A stretch of 64,000 nt of DNA from CAZOLI01 sp964580675 (GCA_964580675.1 CAZOLI010000015.1:1-64000), one strand, 5' to 3'; shown: positions 25,158-35,051, counted from the first letter of the stretch. The notes: generated by a model not told the origin, from the sequence alone. Numbers and translations: made by a program.

Positions 25158-25345
25158 TGCGATTTATTTTAGGTCGGTTCTGTAGCCATGAGTTGCCTTG
25201 CATCATAAGAGTTCCCCAGGAGCTCTTAAAAGAAGTTCGGTTCATTTCTTGAAATCCCGTACTTCGTTGGGTAGTGTGCCTATCGTTAAGCGTTTGGCCT
25301 GCAATGATTTACGCATGGGTTTTTTACATTCGGGGTCCGAAGGTA

Positions 25346-25918
25346 ATGGTTGATACCATTCCCGTTTCCTGCTGCAATTGCGGAGCCGATCTTTCGGTGA
25401 ACCGTGATCAGGAGTACGTTACCTGTTCGTACTGCGAGAGTTCCCTTGCCCTGAAGCAGGACGAGGGATCCTACCATACTGAATTAAAAGAACAGCTGGA
25501 CGAGGTGGCCGGACGGGTGGAGGAGGTGGAGGTTCGTACGCGACTAAACGAATTGAAACGAGAGTGGCGCGACAGGAAGAAAAAATTTCCCAACCTGGCG
25601 GAAGACCCCAAACAGTCCATTCGGCGGTTAAAACGTCTGGCGTACCTGTTTTTCGGCGTGGGAATACTTTGCGTGGCGGTCGGCCTTGTCCTGCCGTTTC
25701 CGATCGTTCAGGGAATTCTTATCGGGGCCGGAATTGTGATATCGCTACCGGGTGTTTACCTATTTCTTCGAACGATTCCAAAAGTATACGAAATTCAGAA
25801 ACAGAAGGAATCGTTTCTGGAAGAACGGGACGAGCTGGAGGAACGGCTTGAGCAGGCATCACCCGGAGGGGATGAAGGTGAGGAATCGGACGACCAACCG
25901 GACGAACCTGCCGAATAA
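25346..25918 (+). CDS. Zinc-ribbon, coiled-coil, two-helix membrane protein
   Basis: A 190-residue protein. A zinc ribbon occupies about residues 8-30 (CCNCGADL, then CSYCESS, two CxxC pairs), followed by a charged coiled coil, two adjacent transmembrane helices (about 100-148), a second coiled coil, and an acidic tail. The start at 25346 is preferred because it has an AAGGT site and leaves the ribbon at the N-terminus. It may be a cytosolic sensor or scaffold on the membrane; no function is claimed. Confidence 0.55.
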   Translation: MVDTIPVSCCNCGADLSVNRDQEYVTCSYCESSLALKQDEGSYHTELKEQLDEVAGRVEEVEVRTRLNELKREWRDRKKKFPNLAEDPKQSIRRLKRLAYLFFGVGILCVAVGLVLPFPIVQGILIGAGIVISLPGVYLFLRTIPKVYEIQKQKESFLEERDELEERLEQASPGGDEGEESDDQPDEPAE

Positions 25919-25995
25919 GTACCCTTCTTCCAGAACCTTGCCTCGTGAAAGCGCCTGGTGTTCCATAATTTTTTGTTTTGTTGTCAGGTGGTTAT

Positions 25996-27255
25996 CTATT
26001 TTGCGGGCAATTCTTCTTCCGGGGAGAACTCCTCCTTCTGTTCCTGGTATTCCCCGATTAAAAAGAAATACCAGACGACGCCAATAACGTAGAATCCCGC
26101 GGTGATCATCAGGATCCAGCCATACCGAACGTCCAGCTCCCGAAAGAAGCGAAAGGCCTGTGAGCTGACAAACCAGCTTCCCGACCAGACGGCTGCCTGA
26201 ATGGCGCTCATGATTTCCCGATTTTCTTCCCCGACGTAATACATGGCAAGTTCCGAGGTCATCGGTCCGGCTGCGTTCATCAGGGGTTTTCGCACGGTGA
26301 AACAGATGACGGCCACGTACACCGCATACCGGGCGTCGCTGAAAAAATCCGTCCCCCCGAGAAGAACGAGAACCCCGACGGCGATGCTCTGTGTCAGCGT
26401 TATCGCGACGTGGTAGCCAAATTTCTTTTTTATCGCCGGAATGATTAATATGCCGATGAACATCAGGACCGTGGCCCCCGATCCCATGATGGCGAACTGT
26501 CCGGAGGTAAAACCGAAGATATGATGAAAAAACAGATTCATAAACGGAATAGTTAGCCCGGCCCCAACCGCGATGATCATCGATGGCACAAACACTTTCA
26601 CGATGGACATCCAGTCGTGCGTCGAAAGGTCGAACCGTGTTCCATCGAGTTCCGGAATGTGTTCATCCACGTCCGCCAGATACACACACAGTGGCCCCAG
26701 AAATCCAAGTCCGGAAATAATCAGCAGGGTGTTTCGGTCCGTAAAAAACGAAACGTCCGTGGATTGCATGAGGAAGATAAGGAGTCCGGCCACGAATTGA
26801 CTTAGCCCGAACATGGAAAAGCTGAGTGAGATGGCTTCCGAATGAAGCTCTTTTTTTATGTTTCGCAGTATGAACGGAAGCATGCAAACCTGGCCGAACG
26901 CAAATCCCACTCCCCAGACAAAGAACGACACATAGAGAAGGTTGTCCAGTTTGTGCTCCACCGAGAAAACGACAACAAGGGCGGTGACGGGAATCAGGCC
27001 TGTTGCGGCGTAAAAAACCGGAATTAATTTTCGGCCTTTAATCCAGAGCCCCAGTGGGACGGCAAGCAACAGGACCGCGAGAAACCGGTACGAGAGAAAA
27101 TTCCCGATCTGGGCGTCCGTGTAGGACACCCGGGAAAGATAGATATTCAGGATCAACATAAAGGCGGCATTGATCAGCATAATGAAAAACTGGCCGCCGA
27201 TCAGGTAAATCATAAACCCTGGAAGGGACCGGTATGCCCTGAGGAGTTTTCGCAT
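25996..27255 (-). CDS. MFS-type permease
   Basis: A 419-residue membrane protein with about 12 hydrophobic helices and a major-facilitator layout: an N-terminal half, a central cytoplasmic loop (about residues 195-215, ELDGTRFDLS), and a second half. The IKGRKLIPV loop resembles the helix 2-3 loop of MFS proteins. The substrate is not predictable. It lies next to bioA on the same strand (the bioA stop is 164 nt upstream), so a link to biotin or precursor transport is possible but unsupported. Confidence 0.7.
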   Translation of the reverse strand: MRKLLRAYRSLPGFMIYLIGGQFFIMLINAAFMLILNIYLSRVSYTDAQIGNFLSYRFLAVLLLAVPLGLWIKGRKLIPVFYAATGLIPVTALVVVFSVEHKLDNLLYVSFFVWGVGFAFGQVCMLPFILRNIKKELHSEAISLSFSMFGLSQFVAGLLIFLMQSTDVSFFTDRNTLLIISGLGFLGPLCVYLADVDEHIPELDGTRFDLSTHDWMSIVKVFVPSMIIAVGAGLTIPFMNLFFHHIFGFTSGQFAIMGSGATVLMFIGILIIPAIKKKFGYHVAITLTQSIAVGVLVLLGGTDFFSDARYAVYVAVICFTVRKPLMNAAGPMTSELAMYYVGEENREIMSAIQAAVWSGSWFVSSQAFRFFRELDVRYGWILMITAGFYVIGVVWYFFLIGEYQEQKEEFSPEEELPAK

Positions 27256-27418
27256 CTGTTACCAGCACAGGAAAAGCAGGAGAAGATTAGGGGCGTGTGC
27301 GGTGAAACGGCGCTGGTGTTACCGTTGTGGAAAATTCGATTTTTTGTATGGGAACAGGGAATCATTCAAACAGGCCCCCGTTCCGGTTCCGTGGTTACGA
27401 ACCGCCGGGTGCTGGCCG

Positions 27419-28792
27419 TCAGGTATGCCGATTGGCGATCGTCCGAAGTTCATCCTGAGCGTCGTCAACGGCACGTTTATAAATGGTAATCATTTCATCT
27501 AGATGGTCGATCGGTGTTCCAAGTGGAGGCAGGAAGGGCACGAAGTTGCCGATGGCGCGGAGGAGCATTCCCTTTTCCCTCGCGTGGTCGGCCACGATGG
27601 AACCGGCCTGTTCTTCCCAGGGGAACGGGGTGTTTTCGTCCTTGTCCATGACGACTTCCGCGGCGCACATCAGTCCGGACTGTCGGAATTCCCCGATAAA
27701 GGGTTGGTCTTCAACGGGGGAGAGTTTGTTTTGAATTCGCTCGGCCTTGTTCGGAAGTGTGTCCAGGACCTCCGATTCCAGTTTCTTCAGGCTGGCAATC
27801 CCGGCCGCACAGGCAAGTGGGTTTCCGGTGTATGAATGGCCGTGGAAAAGCGCCTTTTTTTCTTCGACCTCCCCCAGAAATTGTTCAAACACATGGGTGC
27901 GAGCAACGGCCGCCGAAAGGGGAAGGTACCCCCCCGTAATTCCTTTTCCGAGAGTCATAACGTCCGGTTCCACGTTTTCCTGCTCGCAGGCAAAAAGGGT
28001 TCCCGTTCGCCCGAATCCGGTGGCGACTTCGTCCACGACCAGGAGGAGTTCATGGCGCTCACAGATAGATTCGAGACCCTGTAAAAAGCCGTCGGGGGGA
28101 GGAACCATGCCACCGGCCCCCTGAACGGGTTCCACCATGAGCCCGGCCAGTTCATTCTCGTGCCTGTTAATTTTCGCCTGCACCTGTTTTAGGCATTTCT
28201 CCCGAACCGTCTCCGGATCGGAGGTGCCCTTCCAGCGATATGGATGGGGGAACGGAACCTGTACGGGATCGGGCAACAGATTCGTAAAGGGCCAGTGAAA
28301 GGTGTCGTCCGGGACGACACTCATCGGCCCAAACGTATCCCCGTGGTACCCCCCTTCAAACGTAAGAAAACGCTGTTTGGGCGTGGGTTTCCCGGCGTCG
28401 TTGGCAAAGTACTGTACGGCCATTTTCATGCCAATCTCCACGGCGTTGGCCCCGCTGTCCGCAAAAAACACATGATTCAGAGAGCCGGGGGTACGATCGG
28501 CGATCATTTTCGCGAAACGCGCAGCCGGAGCGTTTCCCTGTCCCAGGAGCGTGGCGTGGGCCACGTCGTCAAGTTGCTCTTTAATGGCGTCGTCGATTTC
28601 GTCGACCCCATGACCATGGACGTTTAACCAGATGGAGGAAACGCCGTCGTAGTATTTTGTGCCGTCCTCGTCGTAAAGGAAAACGCCATCCCCGGATTCG
28701 ATGAGAGGAGGATCGGACTCCCGGTAGGCCTTCATCTGCGTAAAGGGGTGCCATACGCAACGTCGATCCTGTTCCTTCAGGTTCTCAGTCAT
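27419..28792 (-). CDS. bioA: Adenosylmethionine-8-amino-7-oxononanoate aminotransferase
   Basis: A 457-residue class III aminotransferase making 7,8-diaminopelargonate. Diagnostic segments are VWHPFTQMKAY at the N-terminus (a BioA hallmark), SSIWLNVHGHG, GSTLFAC-like GTLFACEQENVEPD, and the PLP lysine in TLGKGITGGYLPLSA. It completes the set BioF-BioA-BioD-BioB, although it lies about 6 kb from the other bio genes. It ends in a normal length for the family. Confidence 0.93.
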   Translation of the reverse strand: MTENLKEQDRRCVWHPFTQMKAYRESDPPLIESGDGVFLYDEDGTKYYDGVSSIWLNVHGHGVDEIDDAIKEQLDDVAHATLLGQGNAPAARFAKMIADRTPGSLNHVFFADSGANAVEIGMKMAVQYFANDAGKPTPKQRFLTFEGGYHGDTFGPMSVVPDDTFHWPFTNLLPDPVQVPFPHPYRWKGTSDPETVREKCLKQVQAKINRHENELAGLMVEPVQGAGGMVPPPDGFLQGLESICERHELLLVVDEVATGFGRTGTLFACEQENVEPDVMTLGKGITGGYLPLSAAVARTHVFEQFLGEVEEKKALFHGHSYTGNPLACAAGIASLKKLESEVLDTLPNKAERIQNKLSPVEDQPFIGEFRQSGLMCAAEVVMDKDENTPFPWEEQAGSIVADHAREKGMLLRAIGNFVPFLPPLGTPIDHLDEMITIYKRAVDDAQDELRTIANRHT

Positions 28793-28919
28793 GATGGATC
28801 ACGCACAGAACGGGTAAAGGAGGGAAACAATGACAGATCACCGGAATTGGCCGAAACAACCAGATCCGTAATCCGGGGGAGCCGGGTCAGATCACCGTAT
28901 GTTTGACCGGGTTTTCTTC

Positions 28920-31631
28920 CTACTTCGGCTTTTCGTTCAGGTCGTCCCGGTCCCGTCCCAGTTGAGAGGGTTGTTTTTCTTCCAGCAACTTCTTCCGTTT
29001 TTCCCGGCTGATGTTGGAGGCGCCGAATGCTTCGGCGGCTGCCATCTGCACGGGAATTGGCCCTTCCACGACGTTGCGGGCAATGGTATCCAGTATGTCC
29101 TGATTCGGCGTCATGCCCGTCTTTTCGAATATTTTGGCCAGTCCTCTTCCGGCGGCGGCCCGAACGTCGTTTTCGTTTTTGCTTTTGTCGAGGGCCTTTG
29201 CCAGTTCCGGAACCGCACGTTGATCAGCGAATTGACCAAGAACCCGGCTGGCCTGAATGCGGAGGTCATCCGGCCGGTCCGCCAGTGTGGCGGCCAGTGC
29301 CGGGACGGCTTCGCTGTAGTTGGTGAAAATTGTGCCATCCGGATTAATGTTGCCCAGAGCCTTCGCGGCCATCAGAGCAATTTTCTCCGCTCGTTCACGA
29401 GCTTTCAGGTCGAAGCTCTTTTTCTTAATTTCTTCAAAGGCCGATTCAAGATCGGTGCGTTTTACCGGTGTTTTCAGGTACGCATCGACCCGCTCCTTGT
29501 ACGTTTCCCGGAGTGATTCCAGTTCTTGATCGTCATCCGCAAGGGCGATAATGGGGGTCGTGCGGGTGCGTAGGTCCCGTTTGATGGCATCAATCACCCG
29601 TTGCTGATGAGATTCTTCCCGGCCGGGGACTTCAAAACTGTACATCACGTTTCCCAGAATGCCGCCGTCGATCATCAGCAGATCGTCCTTCGGGTCCTGT
29701 TTGGCCAGTGTAATGGTCTCTTCCGCATTCCGGGCCACGTTGAGAACGCTATGGAGATTGGGATCCTTCAGGACGTTCTTGAGCTGATTGAGTTTCTTCT
29801 GATTGGGCTCGGCGAGAAGAACGAACCGAAGGCCGGTGAGTCTTACCGAATCCCGGAGTGCGGGAACGACGCGTTCCCAGCCGAGGAATTTCTCCTGCGG
29901 GTCCATATCCACAAGAAGAGAGGCGGCGTGCGCCCGGACGCGGCGATCGTTGTGCATCAATGCCGATATGAGAGGGGAGCCAATCGGTCCCTTTCGATTT
30001 CGGTGTCTCGGACCGGGTCCCGGCAGGTGTCTCGGATCAGCCAGTGTTTTGATGACCTTCATAGAACTGATGGCAACGAGCGGCATGTTGTCCCGCAGGG
30101 CACGATCAAGCGCCGCGTAGAGAACGTGAACACCAACAAGCTGGCCGGGAATAAAGGTCTGTTCACGTTCTTTCAGGTCCTCCTGCAGTTTCTTGAAGGC
30201 CTTTTCGGTGATTAGTTTGTAGTTGTCCTTCGTGCCCTGAACCATTTTCTTCGAGTCGGTCAGGACGATGTCGGACTCATTGTAGATATTGAAGTAAATA
30301 TTCACGAGAAGAGGCCAGACCGGATTGTATTTGTGATCCAGGTCCAGCAGGTCAAAACAGGCCTGTGCGGCCAGTTCCTCGTTCAGCATAAAGTCCGGCA
30401 CTTCCCGTGCGTTGACGCGCTGTGTTTCCTCGTTCCATCGCCAGACGAGCGAATCACCATACAGCCGCTCCATCACGGAAGGTTTGGAGAGAAAGTATTT
30501 TTCGGCCAGGTCGTAATACAGTTCAACCGCAGAGTTCAGCCCGTCCACGGTTCGGGCGTACTGGACGGATCCTTCCGGGGACGGCGTGTCCTTCATCCGG
30601 AGCCAGCGATCCACCAGCGGCCCCCGTTCCGGTTCGGATTGTTTCTTGTTTTCACCGTTGCCGTTGTTTTCCTCGGCACCCTTATTTCCGTTGTTATTGT
30701 CTGCGTTTTCCTCTTCATCCTGGTTTCCGTTCTCGTCCTGTTCCTGGTCCTGTGATTTTTCGGAACCCTCCTGATTCTTGTTGTCTTTCTCCATCTTTTC
30801 CTGTTCCTTCCGCGCCCGCTTCATTCGTTCCATCCGACTCTGCTGCTCTTTTCTGGCGGGCCGGTAATCACGGCGTCCACGGAGGATCTTTTTCAGGGCC
30901 TCGCGTGCTTCTTTCCGGACCTGTTCGTTTTTGTCGTTTTCCAGTGTGGCTTTCAGGGCGGGAGCCGCACGGGGATCACCGATTCTTCCGAGGACCACGG
31001 CCGCGTTCTGACGCTGAATTTCATCATTGCTTTCCAGGGTTTCGATCAGCGGCAACACAACGGTGTTGCCCATCTCGGCAAGGGTGATTATGGCCATGGC
31101 GCGTCTCCGGGAGGAGTCGGCTTTCAGTTCGTCAATGAGGAGAGGCGCACCATATTGCCCCGTCGAGATAAGCTTCCGCTGGGACTCCATCTGTTTCTTG
31201 TAATCGTCACCGGTCAGGTCCTGAACCAGTTTCTGGACCCGTTCCTGGTCCATTCGCCACGTCCAGTAAGCACCCTTCGCAAGTTCCATAATTCGCTCGG
31301 CGGCGTGTTTCAGCTGGGGATCCCGGAGCATCCGGTTGAACACGTGTTTGGTTGTGGAATGCCAGAGCCACCGGAGGAGCTCTCCCCGGACGTCCGCATC
31401 AAGTTTGTTTGCGGTTTCTATGGCCTTCTGAAACGTGGAATAGGCTTTTTTAACGCTTTCTTCTTCCTCTTTTTCCAGTTGTTGCTTTGCTTTTCTGTAC
31501 AGCTGACGGACTTTTTCTTCGGAAGCTCCGTCCTCATTTTGATTCTGGGCAACGAGCGGACCCTGAGCAAGCACCGGGGTGAAGAGGAACAGTACGGCAA
31601 ACATCAGCGCGATTCGCGATCGCTTTGACAT
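28920..31631 (-). CDS. Secreted HEAT-repeat protein with an embedded receiver-like domain
   Basis: A 903-residue protein. The start at 31631 is set by a GGAGG site and gives a clean signal peptide (MSKRSRIALMFAVLFLF, cleavage near VLAQ). HEAT repeats follow (LIETLESNDEIQRQNAAVVL, GDPRAAPALKATLENDKN), then a strongly charged Asn/Glu/Lys region (about 260-340), more helical repeats, a segment resembling a CheY-type receiver (about 610-740), and C-terminal HEAT repeats. In the receiver-like part LLMIDGG could hold the phosphoacceptor Asp, but the usual acidic pair is replaced by LLAEPNQ and the lysine is shifted in YLKTPVKR, so it is probably a pseudo-receiver. An exported receiver is unusual. 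Confidence 0.65.
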   Translation of the reverse strand: MSKRSRIALMFAVLFLFTPVLAQGPLVAQNQNEDGASEEKVRQLYRKAKQQLEKEEEESVKKAYSTFQKAIETANKLDADVRGELLRWLWHSTTKHVFNRMLRDPQLKHAAERIMELAKGAYWTWRMDQERVQKLVQDLTGDDYKKQMESQRKLISTGQYGAPLLIDELKADSSRRRAMAIITLAEMGNTVVLPLIETLESNDEIQRQNAAVVLGRIGDPRAAPALKATLENDKNEQVRKEAREALKKILRGRRDYRPARKEQQSRMERMKRARKEQEKMEKDNKNQEGSEKSQDQEQDENGNQDEEENADNNNGNKGAEENNGNGENKKQSEPERGPLVDRWLRMKDTPSPEGSVQYARTVDGLNSAVELYYDLAEKYFLSKPSVMERLYGDSLVWRWNEETQRVNAREVPDFMLNEELAAQACFDLLDLDHKYNPVWPLLVNIYFNIYNESDIVLTDSKKMVQGTKDNYKLITEKAFKKLQEDLKEREQTFIPGQLVGVHVLYAALDRALRDNMPLVAISSMKVIKTLADPRHLPGPGPRHRNRKGPIGSPLISALMHNDRRVRAHAASLLVDMDPQEKFLGWERVVPALRDSVRLTGLRFVLLAEPNQKKLNQLKNVLKDPNLHSVLNVARNAEETITLAKQDPKDDLLMIDGGILGNVMYSFEVPGREESHQQRVIDAIKRDLRTRTTPIIALADDDQELESLRETYKERVDAYLKTPVKRTDLESAFEEIKKKSFDLKARERAEKIALMAAKALGNINPDGTIFTNYSEAVPALAATLADRPDDLRIQASRVLGQFADQRAVPELAKALDKSKNENDVRAAAGRGLAKIFEKTGMTPNQDILDTIARNVVEGPIPVQMAAAEAFGASNISREKRKKLLEEKQPSQLGRDRDDLNEKPK

Positions 31632-31698
31632 GAAAACCTCCAGAAGGTATTCGTGGACGCTTAGTCTATGCTCGTTTCGGTGTGCAGATTTCCTTTCC

Positions 31699-31726
31699 AT
31701 TTTAGCAGAACGGTTGGATAATTCAA
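31699..31726 (-). promoter_or_regulatory. Putative promoter of the HEAT-repeat gene
   Basis: On the minus strand TTGAAT (31721-31726) and TAAAAT (31699-31704) are 16 nt apart, with a short leader of about 60 nt before the ATG at 31631. Confidence 0.45.
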
Positions 31727-31793
31727 GAACGGAATTCGTCCATCCGTTCGTTCTGTTTTTTGCCAGACGTACCGGAAGAAAGGAGGGAAACCG

Positions 31794-33128
31794 TCAGGTG
31801 TTCGCGGAAAGTATGCCGGACTCAAGAAGTACGTCCTTGAGGTTGGGTGAACCTCGTTCCTGCAATTCGTAGGTCACCCGTAGACATTGTTTTTCAACGG
31901 ACAGGATCCGTGTCAGATCCACCGGGGTTCCCATAAGAACGAGATCAGCCGGTGAGGCATTAATGGTTTCCTCAAGTTCCTGCTGCTGTTTTTGGCCGTA
32001 TCCCATGGCCGGGAGAATGGGACCAATGTGAGGGTAGTCCCCGTACGTCTCGCGGATGCTTCCGACCGCGTACGGTCTTGGGTCAATCACTTCTTCTGCT
32101 TCGAATCTCTGGGCGGCGTAATACGCCGCGCCGACGTCCATGTCACCGTGGGTTAGAGTGGGGCCGTCTTCCACACAGATCACGGATTTGCCACGTATGG
32201 CTTCCTGATCATCCACGGAAATCGGTGAATCGGCCCGGATGATGGTGGCGTCCGGATTGATCTCCTCAGCACTATTCAGCAGTTCCTGTACCTGTTCATC
32301 ACTCGCCGTGTCCATTTTGTTTATGACGAGGACATCGGCTCGTTCAAAATTTATCCACCCGGGATAGTAGTTCTGTTCATCTCCCGCACGGAGCGGGTCA
32401 CAAACGACGATATGGAGATCCGGTTTTATAAACGGAGTGTCGTTGTTGCCTCCATCCCAAAGGATTACGTCCGAATCTTTTTCGGCCTGTTTTAGAACCT
32501 CCTCGTAATCGACGCCCGCGTACACCGTGTTCCCCCGATTAATGTGGGGTTCGTATTCCTCCATTTCTTCGATGGTACAGTCCTGATCCTCTAAATCCTG
32601 GAGGGAGGAAAATATTTGCACACGCTGCTGGGTCAGGTCCCCGTAGGGCATGGGATGACGCACAACACCAACGTCCAGACCGTGATCACGAAGGATGTCG
32701 GAGATGCGTCTGCTTGTCTGGCTTTTTCCACAGCCGGTTCGAACCGCACAGACCGTAACGGTTGGTTTCTCGGTGTCGAGGTATTGTTCGTCCACGGGGG
32801 CAAGGTGAAACGCCGCACCGGTGTTTTCGACGGTGGTCCGGCAGCTGTTCAGGTGGTCCCGGGAAACATCGCTGTATGCAAATATCACGTCGTCCACGTC
32901 GTGCTCCCCGATGACGGCTTCAATTTCGGATTCCGGGAAAATGGGAAGCCCTTCGGGATACTGATCCCCCGCCAGTTCGGCCGGGTATTCCCGACCTTCT
33001 ATGTCCGGAATCTGAGCCGCCGTGAATCCCACGACGTTCACGTCCTCCCGATCCCGATAACAGGTGTTGAAGACGTGAAAATCCTTCCCGGCTGCTCCCA
33101 TTATTAATACGTTCTTTTTCTCTGTCAT
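31794..33128 (-). CDS. COG2403-type P-loop protein (cyclic 2,3-diphosphoglycerate synthetase-like)
   Basis: A 444-residue cytoplasmic protein. An N-terminal Rossmann-like part (VLIMGAAGKDFHVFNTCYRD) precedes a P-loop domain with VCAVRTGCGKSQTSRR, VILWDGGNNDTPF, and a VLVINKMD motif that looks like the guanine-specificity N-K-x-D. This matches the predicted-GTPase group COG2403, related to archaeal cyclic 2,3-diphosphoglycerate synthetase, which also has scattered bacterial members. The real product in bacteria is not established. Its ATG overlaps the stop of miaB by 4 nt, so it is translated right after MiaB. Confidence 0.7.
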   Translation of the reverse strand: MTEKKNVLIMGAAGKDFHVFNTCYRDREDVNVVGFTAAQIPDIEGREYPAELAGDQYPEGLPIFPESEIEAVIGEHDVDDVIFAYSDVSRDHLNSCRTTVENTGAAFHLAPVDEQYLDTEKPTVTVCAVRTGCGKSQTSRRISDILRDHGLDVGVVRHPMPYGDLTQQRVQIFSSLQDLEDQDCTIEEMEEYEPHINRGNTVYAGVDYEEVLKQAEKDSDVILWDGGNNDTPFIKPDLHIVVCDPLRAGDEQNYYPGWINFERADVLVINKMDTASDEQVQELLNSAEEINPDATIIRADSPISVDDQEAIRGKSVICVEDGPTLTHGDMDVGAAYYAAQRFEAEEVIDPRPYAVGSIRETYGDYPHIGPILPAMGYGQKQQQELEETINASPADLVLMGTPVDLTRILSVEKQCLRVTYELQERGSPNLKDVLLESGILSANT

Positions 33129-34567
33129 TCTTCGTCTTCTTCCACAACCGATCCAAACAACGTCAGAGCCGTGGCGTTTTCAATTTCCACCGTAACAATT
33201 TCTCCTTCTAGGTCCCGTCCCTTTCTCGGGAAAACCACAATATCGTTTCCGGGGGCCCGGCCGGAAAATCGTGACTTGTCCGTTTTGCTCGGGCCTTCGA
33301 CAAGAACGTCCAACTTCTCCCCGATCATGTTCATGTGCCGTTTCAGGGACACCTGCTCCTGCACATCGAGGAGTTCGTGGTTTCGTTCCTGCTTTACTTT
33401 GTCCGGCACCCCGTCCTCGAACACCTCCACTGCGGGCGTGTTGGGTCGCTGGGAGTATTTGAAGATGTATGATTGCCCGATTTCAGCTTCCTGTATAAGT
33501 TCCTTGGTCTTCCGGAAATCTTCCTCGGTCTCCCCCGGAAAGCCCACGATAAAATCACTGGCAATGTTCATGTCCGGCACGATGCTCCGCGCCTGCTCGC
33601 AGATGTTGAGGAATTCTTCCCTTGTGTAACCCCTTGCCATCCGTTTTAGCATGCGGTTGGATCCGGACTGAGCTGGTATGTGAAGGTAAGGCATCACCTC
33701 CGGCAGATCCGCCATTGCTTCAAACAATCCGTCCGTGGTGAACGCGGGATGGGAGGTCACAAAACGAATGCGATCAATCCCGTCCACGTCATGTATATGC
33801 CGGAGCAGATATTCAAGGTTGTAGTCCCAGCTGTCCGGGTTCTGGAACACCGTCCCCTTTCGGTCCACGTTTTCCTCCATGTTTTTTCCGTATTCCGTTA
33901 TGTTCTGACCGAGGAGTGTTACTTCCCGCACCCCGTCCTGTGCCAGCTGTTCAATTTCCCGGCGGATCTCCTCCGGCCGTCGACTGACGTCTTTGCCTCT
34001 TGTTTCCGGTACAACGCAAAAGGTGCATCGGCATCCACAGCCCTTCATGGCGAGCACATAAGCCTGAAAGTCGCTCTCCCGGAGTTGGCGGTGTCTCGGC
34101 GGATTGTCCATATCCACTTCATCCGTTCGTTCCAGGGCGACTTTCTTTCCCCGGTTCTGCCGAACGTCCTCTATCAGGTCGGGTAGCTGGGGATAGTGGT
34201 CGGTCCCGCAAACCAGATCAATATGGGGCATGCGATCCAGTAAATTTTCGCCTCTTCGCTGGGCCATGCATCCCACCACGCCTATGACCACTTCCGGACG
34301 TCTGTTCTTCAGGTGCTTCAGGTGGCCGAGGTGCGAGAGAGCCTTTTGCTCGGCATGCGCACGAATGCTGCACGTGTTGTAAAGCAGAACGTCTGCTTCC
34401 TCTTTTTCCTCCGTTTGTTCGTATCCTCGCTCGCGAAGGTTTCCCTGAATTAATTCGGAATCCAGAAAATTCATCTGGCAGCCAAACGTCTCCACGTACA
34501 GCTGCCCCCGCGTCTCCGATTCTCCGGATGAGGCCGTTTCCGGTTTTGTTTTCGTGTTCTGTTTCAT
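33125..34567 (-). CDS. miaB: tRNA-2-methylthio-N6-dimethylallyladenosine synthase
   Basis: A 480-residue radical-SAM methylthiotransferase acting on A37 of tRNAs reading UNN codons. The N-terminal cluster cysteines are C30 (ETFGCQMN), C66 (YNTCSIR) and C100 (GVVGCMAQR). The radical-SAM motif is C177-x3-C181-x2-C184 in GCGCRCTFCVVPETRG. A C-terminal TRAM domain (about 410-470, LDVLVEGPSKTDKSRFSGR) is present. FGCQMN and CTFCVVP point to MiaB rather than RimO or MtaB. No miaA is in view. Confidence 0.92.
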   Translation of the reverse strand: MKQNTKTKPETASSGESETRGQLYVETFGCQMNFLDSELIQGNLRERGYEQTEEKEEADVLLYNTCSIRAHAEQKALSHLGHLKHLKNRRPEVVIGVVGCMAQRRGENLLDRMPHIDLVCGTDHYPQLPDLIEDVRQNRGKKVALERTDEVDMDNPPRHRQLRESDFQAYVLAMKGCGCRCTFCVVPETRGKDVSRRPEEIRREIEQLAQDGVREVTLLGQNITEYGKNMEENVDRKGTVFQNPDSWDYNLEYLLRHIHDVDGIDRIRFVTSHPAFTTDGLFEAMADLPEVMPYLHIPAQSGSNRMLKRMARGYTREEFLNICEQARSIVPDMNIASDFIVGFPGETEEDFRKTKELIQEAEIGQSYIFKYSQRPNTPAVEVFEDGVPDKVKQERNHELLDVQEQVSLKRHMNMIGEKLDVLVEGPSKTDKSRFSGRAPGNDIVVFPRKGRDLEGEIVTVEIENATALTLFGSVVEEDEE

Positions 34568-34797
34568 TTGCTATCGGTGTCGTAGATGCGTTCGAAAAAA
34601 CCCCCACCGGATAGATTCGTATGGCTCCAGATAACTATTTGCTAATTGTATTGTAGATTTCCGATTAATTAAAGTGTGAAGAATCGGTGGGAGTTCAGGT
34701 TCATCGAAGACGGAATTCCCATACGGATCGGCGTTATGAATTCGGCGTCATAAATGGTTATCGCGGAAGACCTCCTCCCGACCTCCGGAATTCCCCC

Positions 34798-34826
34798 TTG
34801 AAAATCAGGTGTAAAGAAAACATTAT
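34798..34826 (+). promoter_or_regulatory. Putative tRNA promoter
   Basis: TTGAAA (34798-34803), a 17-nt spacer and CATTAT (34821-34826) place the transcription start within a few bases of the tRNA 5' end at 34836. The short leader is typical of tRNA genes, but the boxes match only moderately. Confidence 0.4.
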
Positions 34827-34835
34827 ATTCCTGTT

Positions 34836-34908
34836 GCCCCCATCGTCTAGTGGCTCAGGATGCCGGATTCTCAGTCCGGTGGCCGGGGTTCAAATCCCCG
34901 TGGGGGTA
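34836..34908 (+). tRNA. tRNA-Glu (anticodon CTC)
   Basis: The 73-nt cloverleaf has an acceptor stem GCCCCCA/TGGGGGT (one G-T end pair), an anticodon stem CCGGA/TCCGG with loop TTCTCAG and anticodon CTC at 34870-34872, and a T arm CGGGG TTCAAAT CCCCG. CTC reads GAG glutamate codons. The 3' CCA is not encoded. It stands alone between miaB and a lipoprotein gene. Confidence 0.92.
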
Positions 34909-35051
34909 TTCACATATCCCGTATGAGTTTCCTGTTCTCCGCCCAATTTTCCCTTCCGGGGATTCTGTTCTGGCAAAAGAAGGAGTGGCTGTTTTGCTCG
35001 ATCGTTCCGTGATCGAGGACCGGCGTCTTTTCGGGGGCCGAAACGAAAGAG

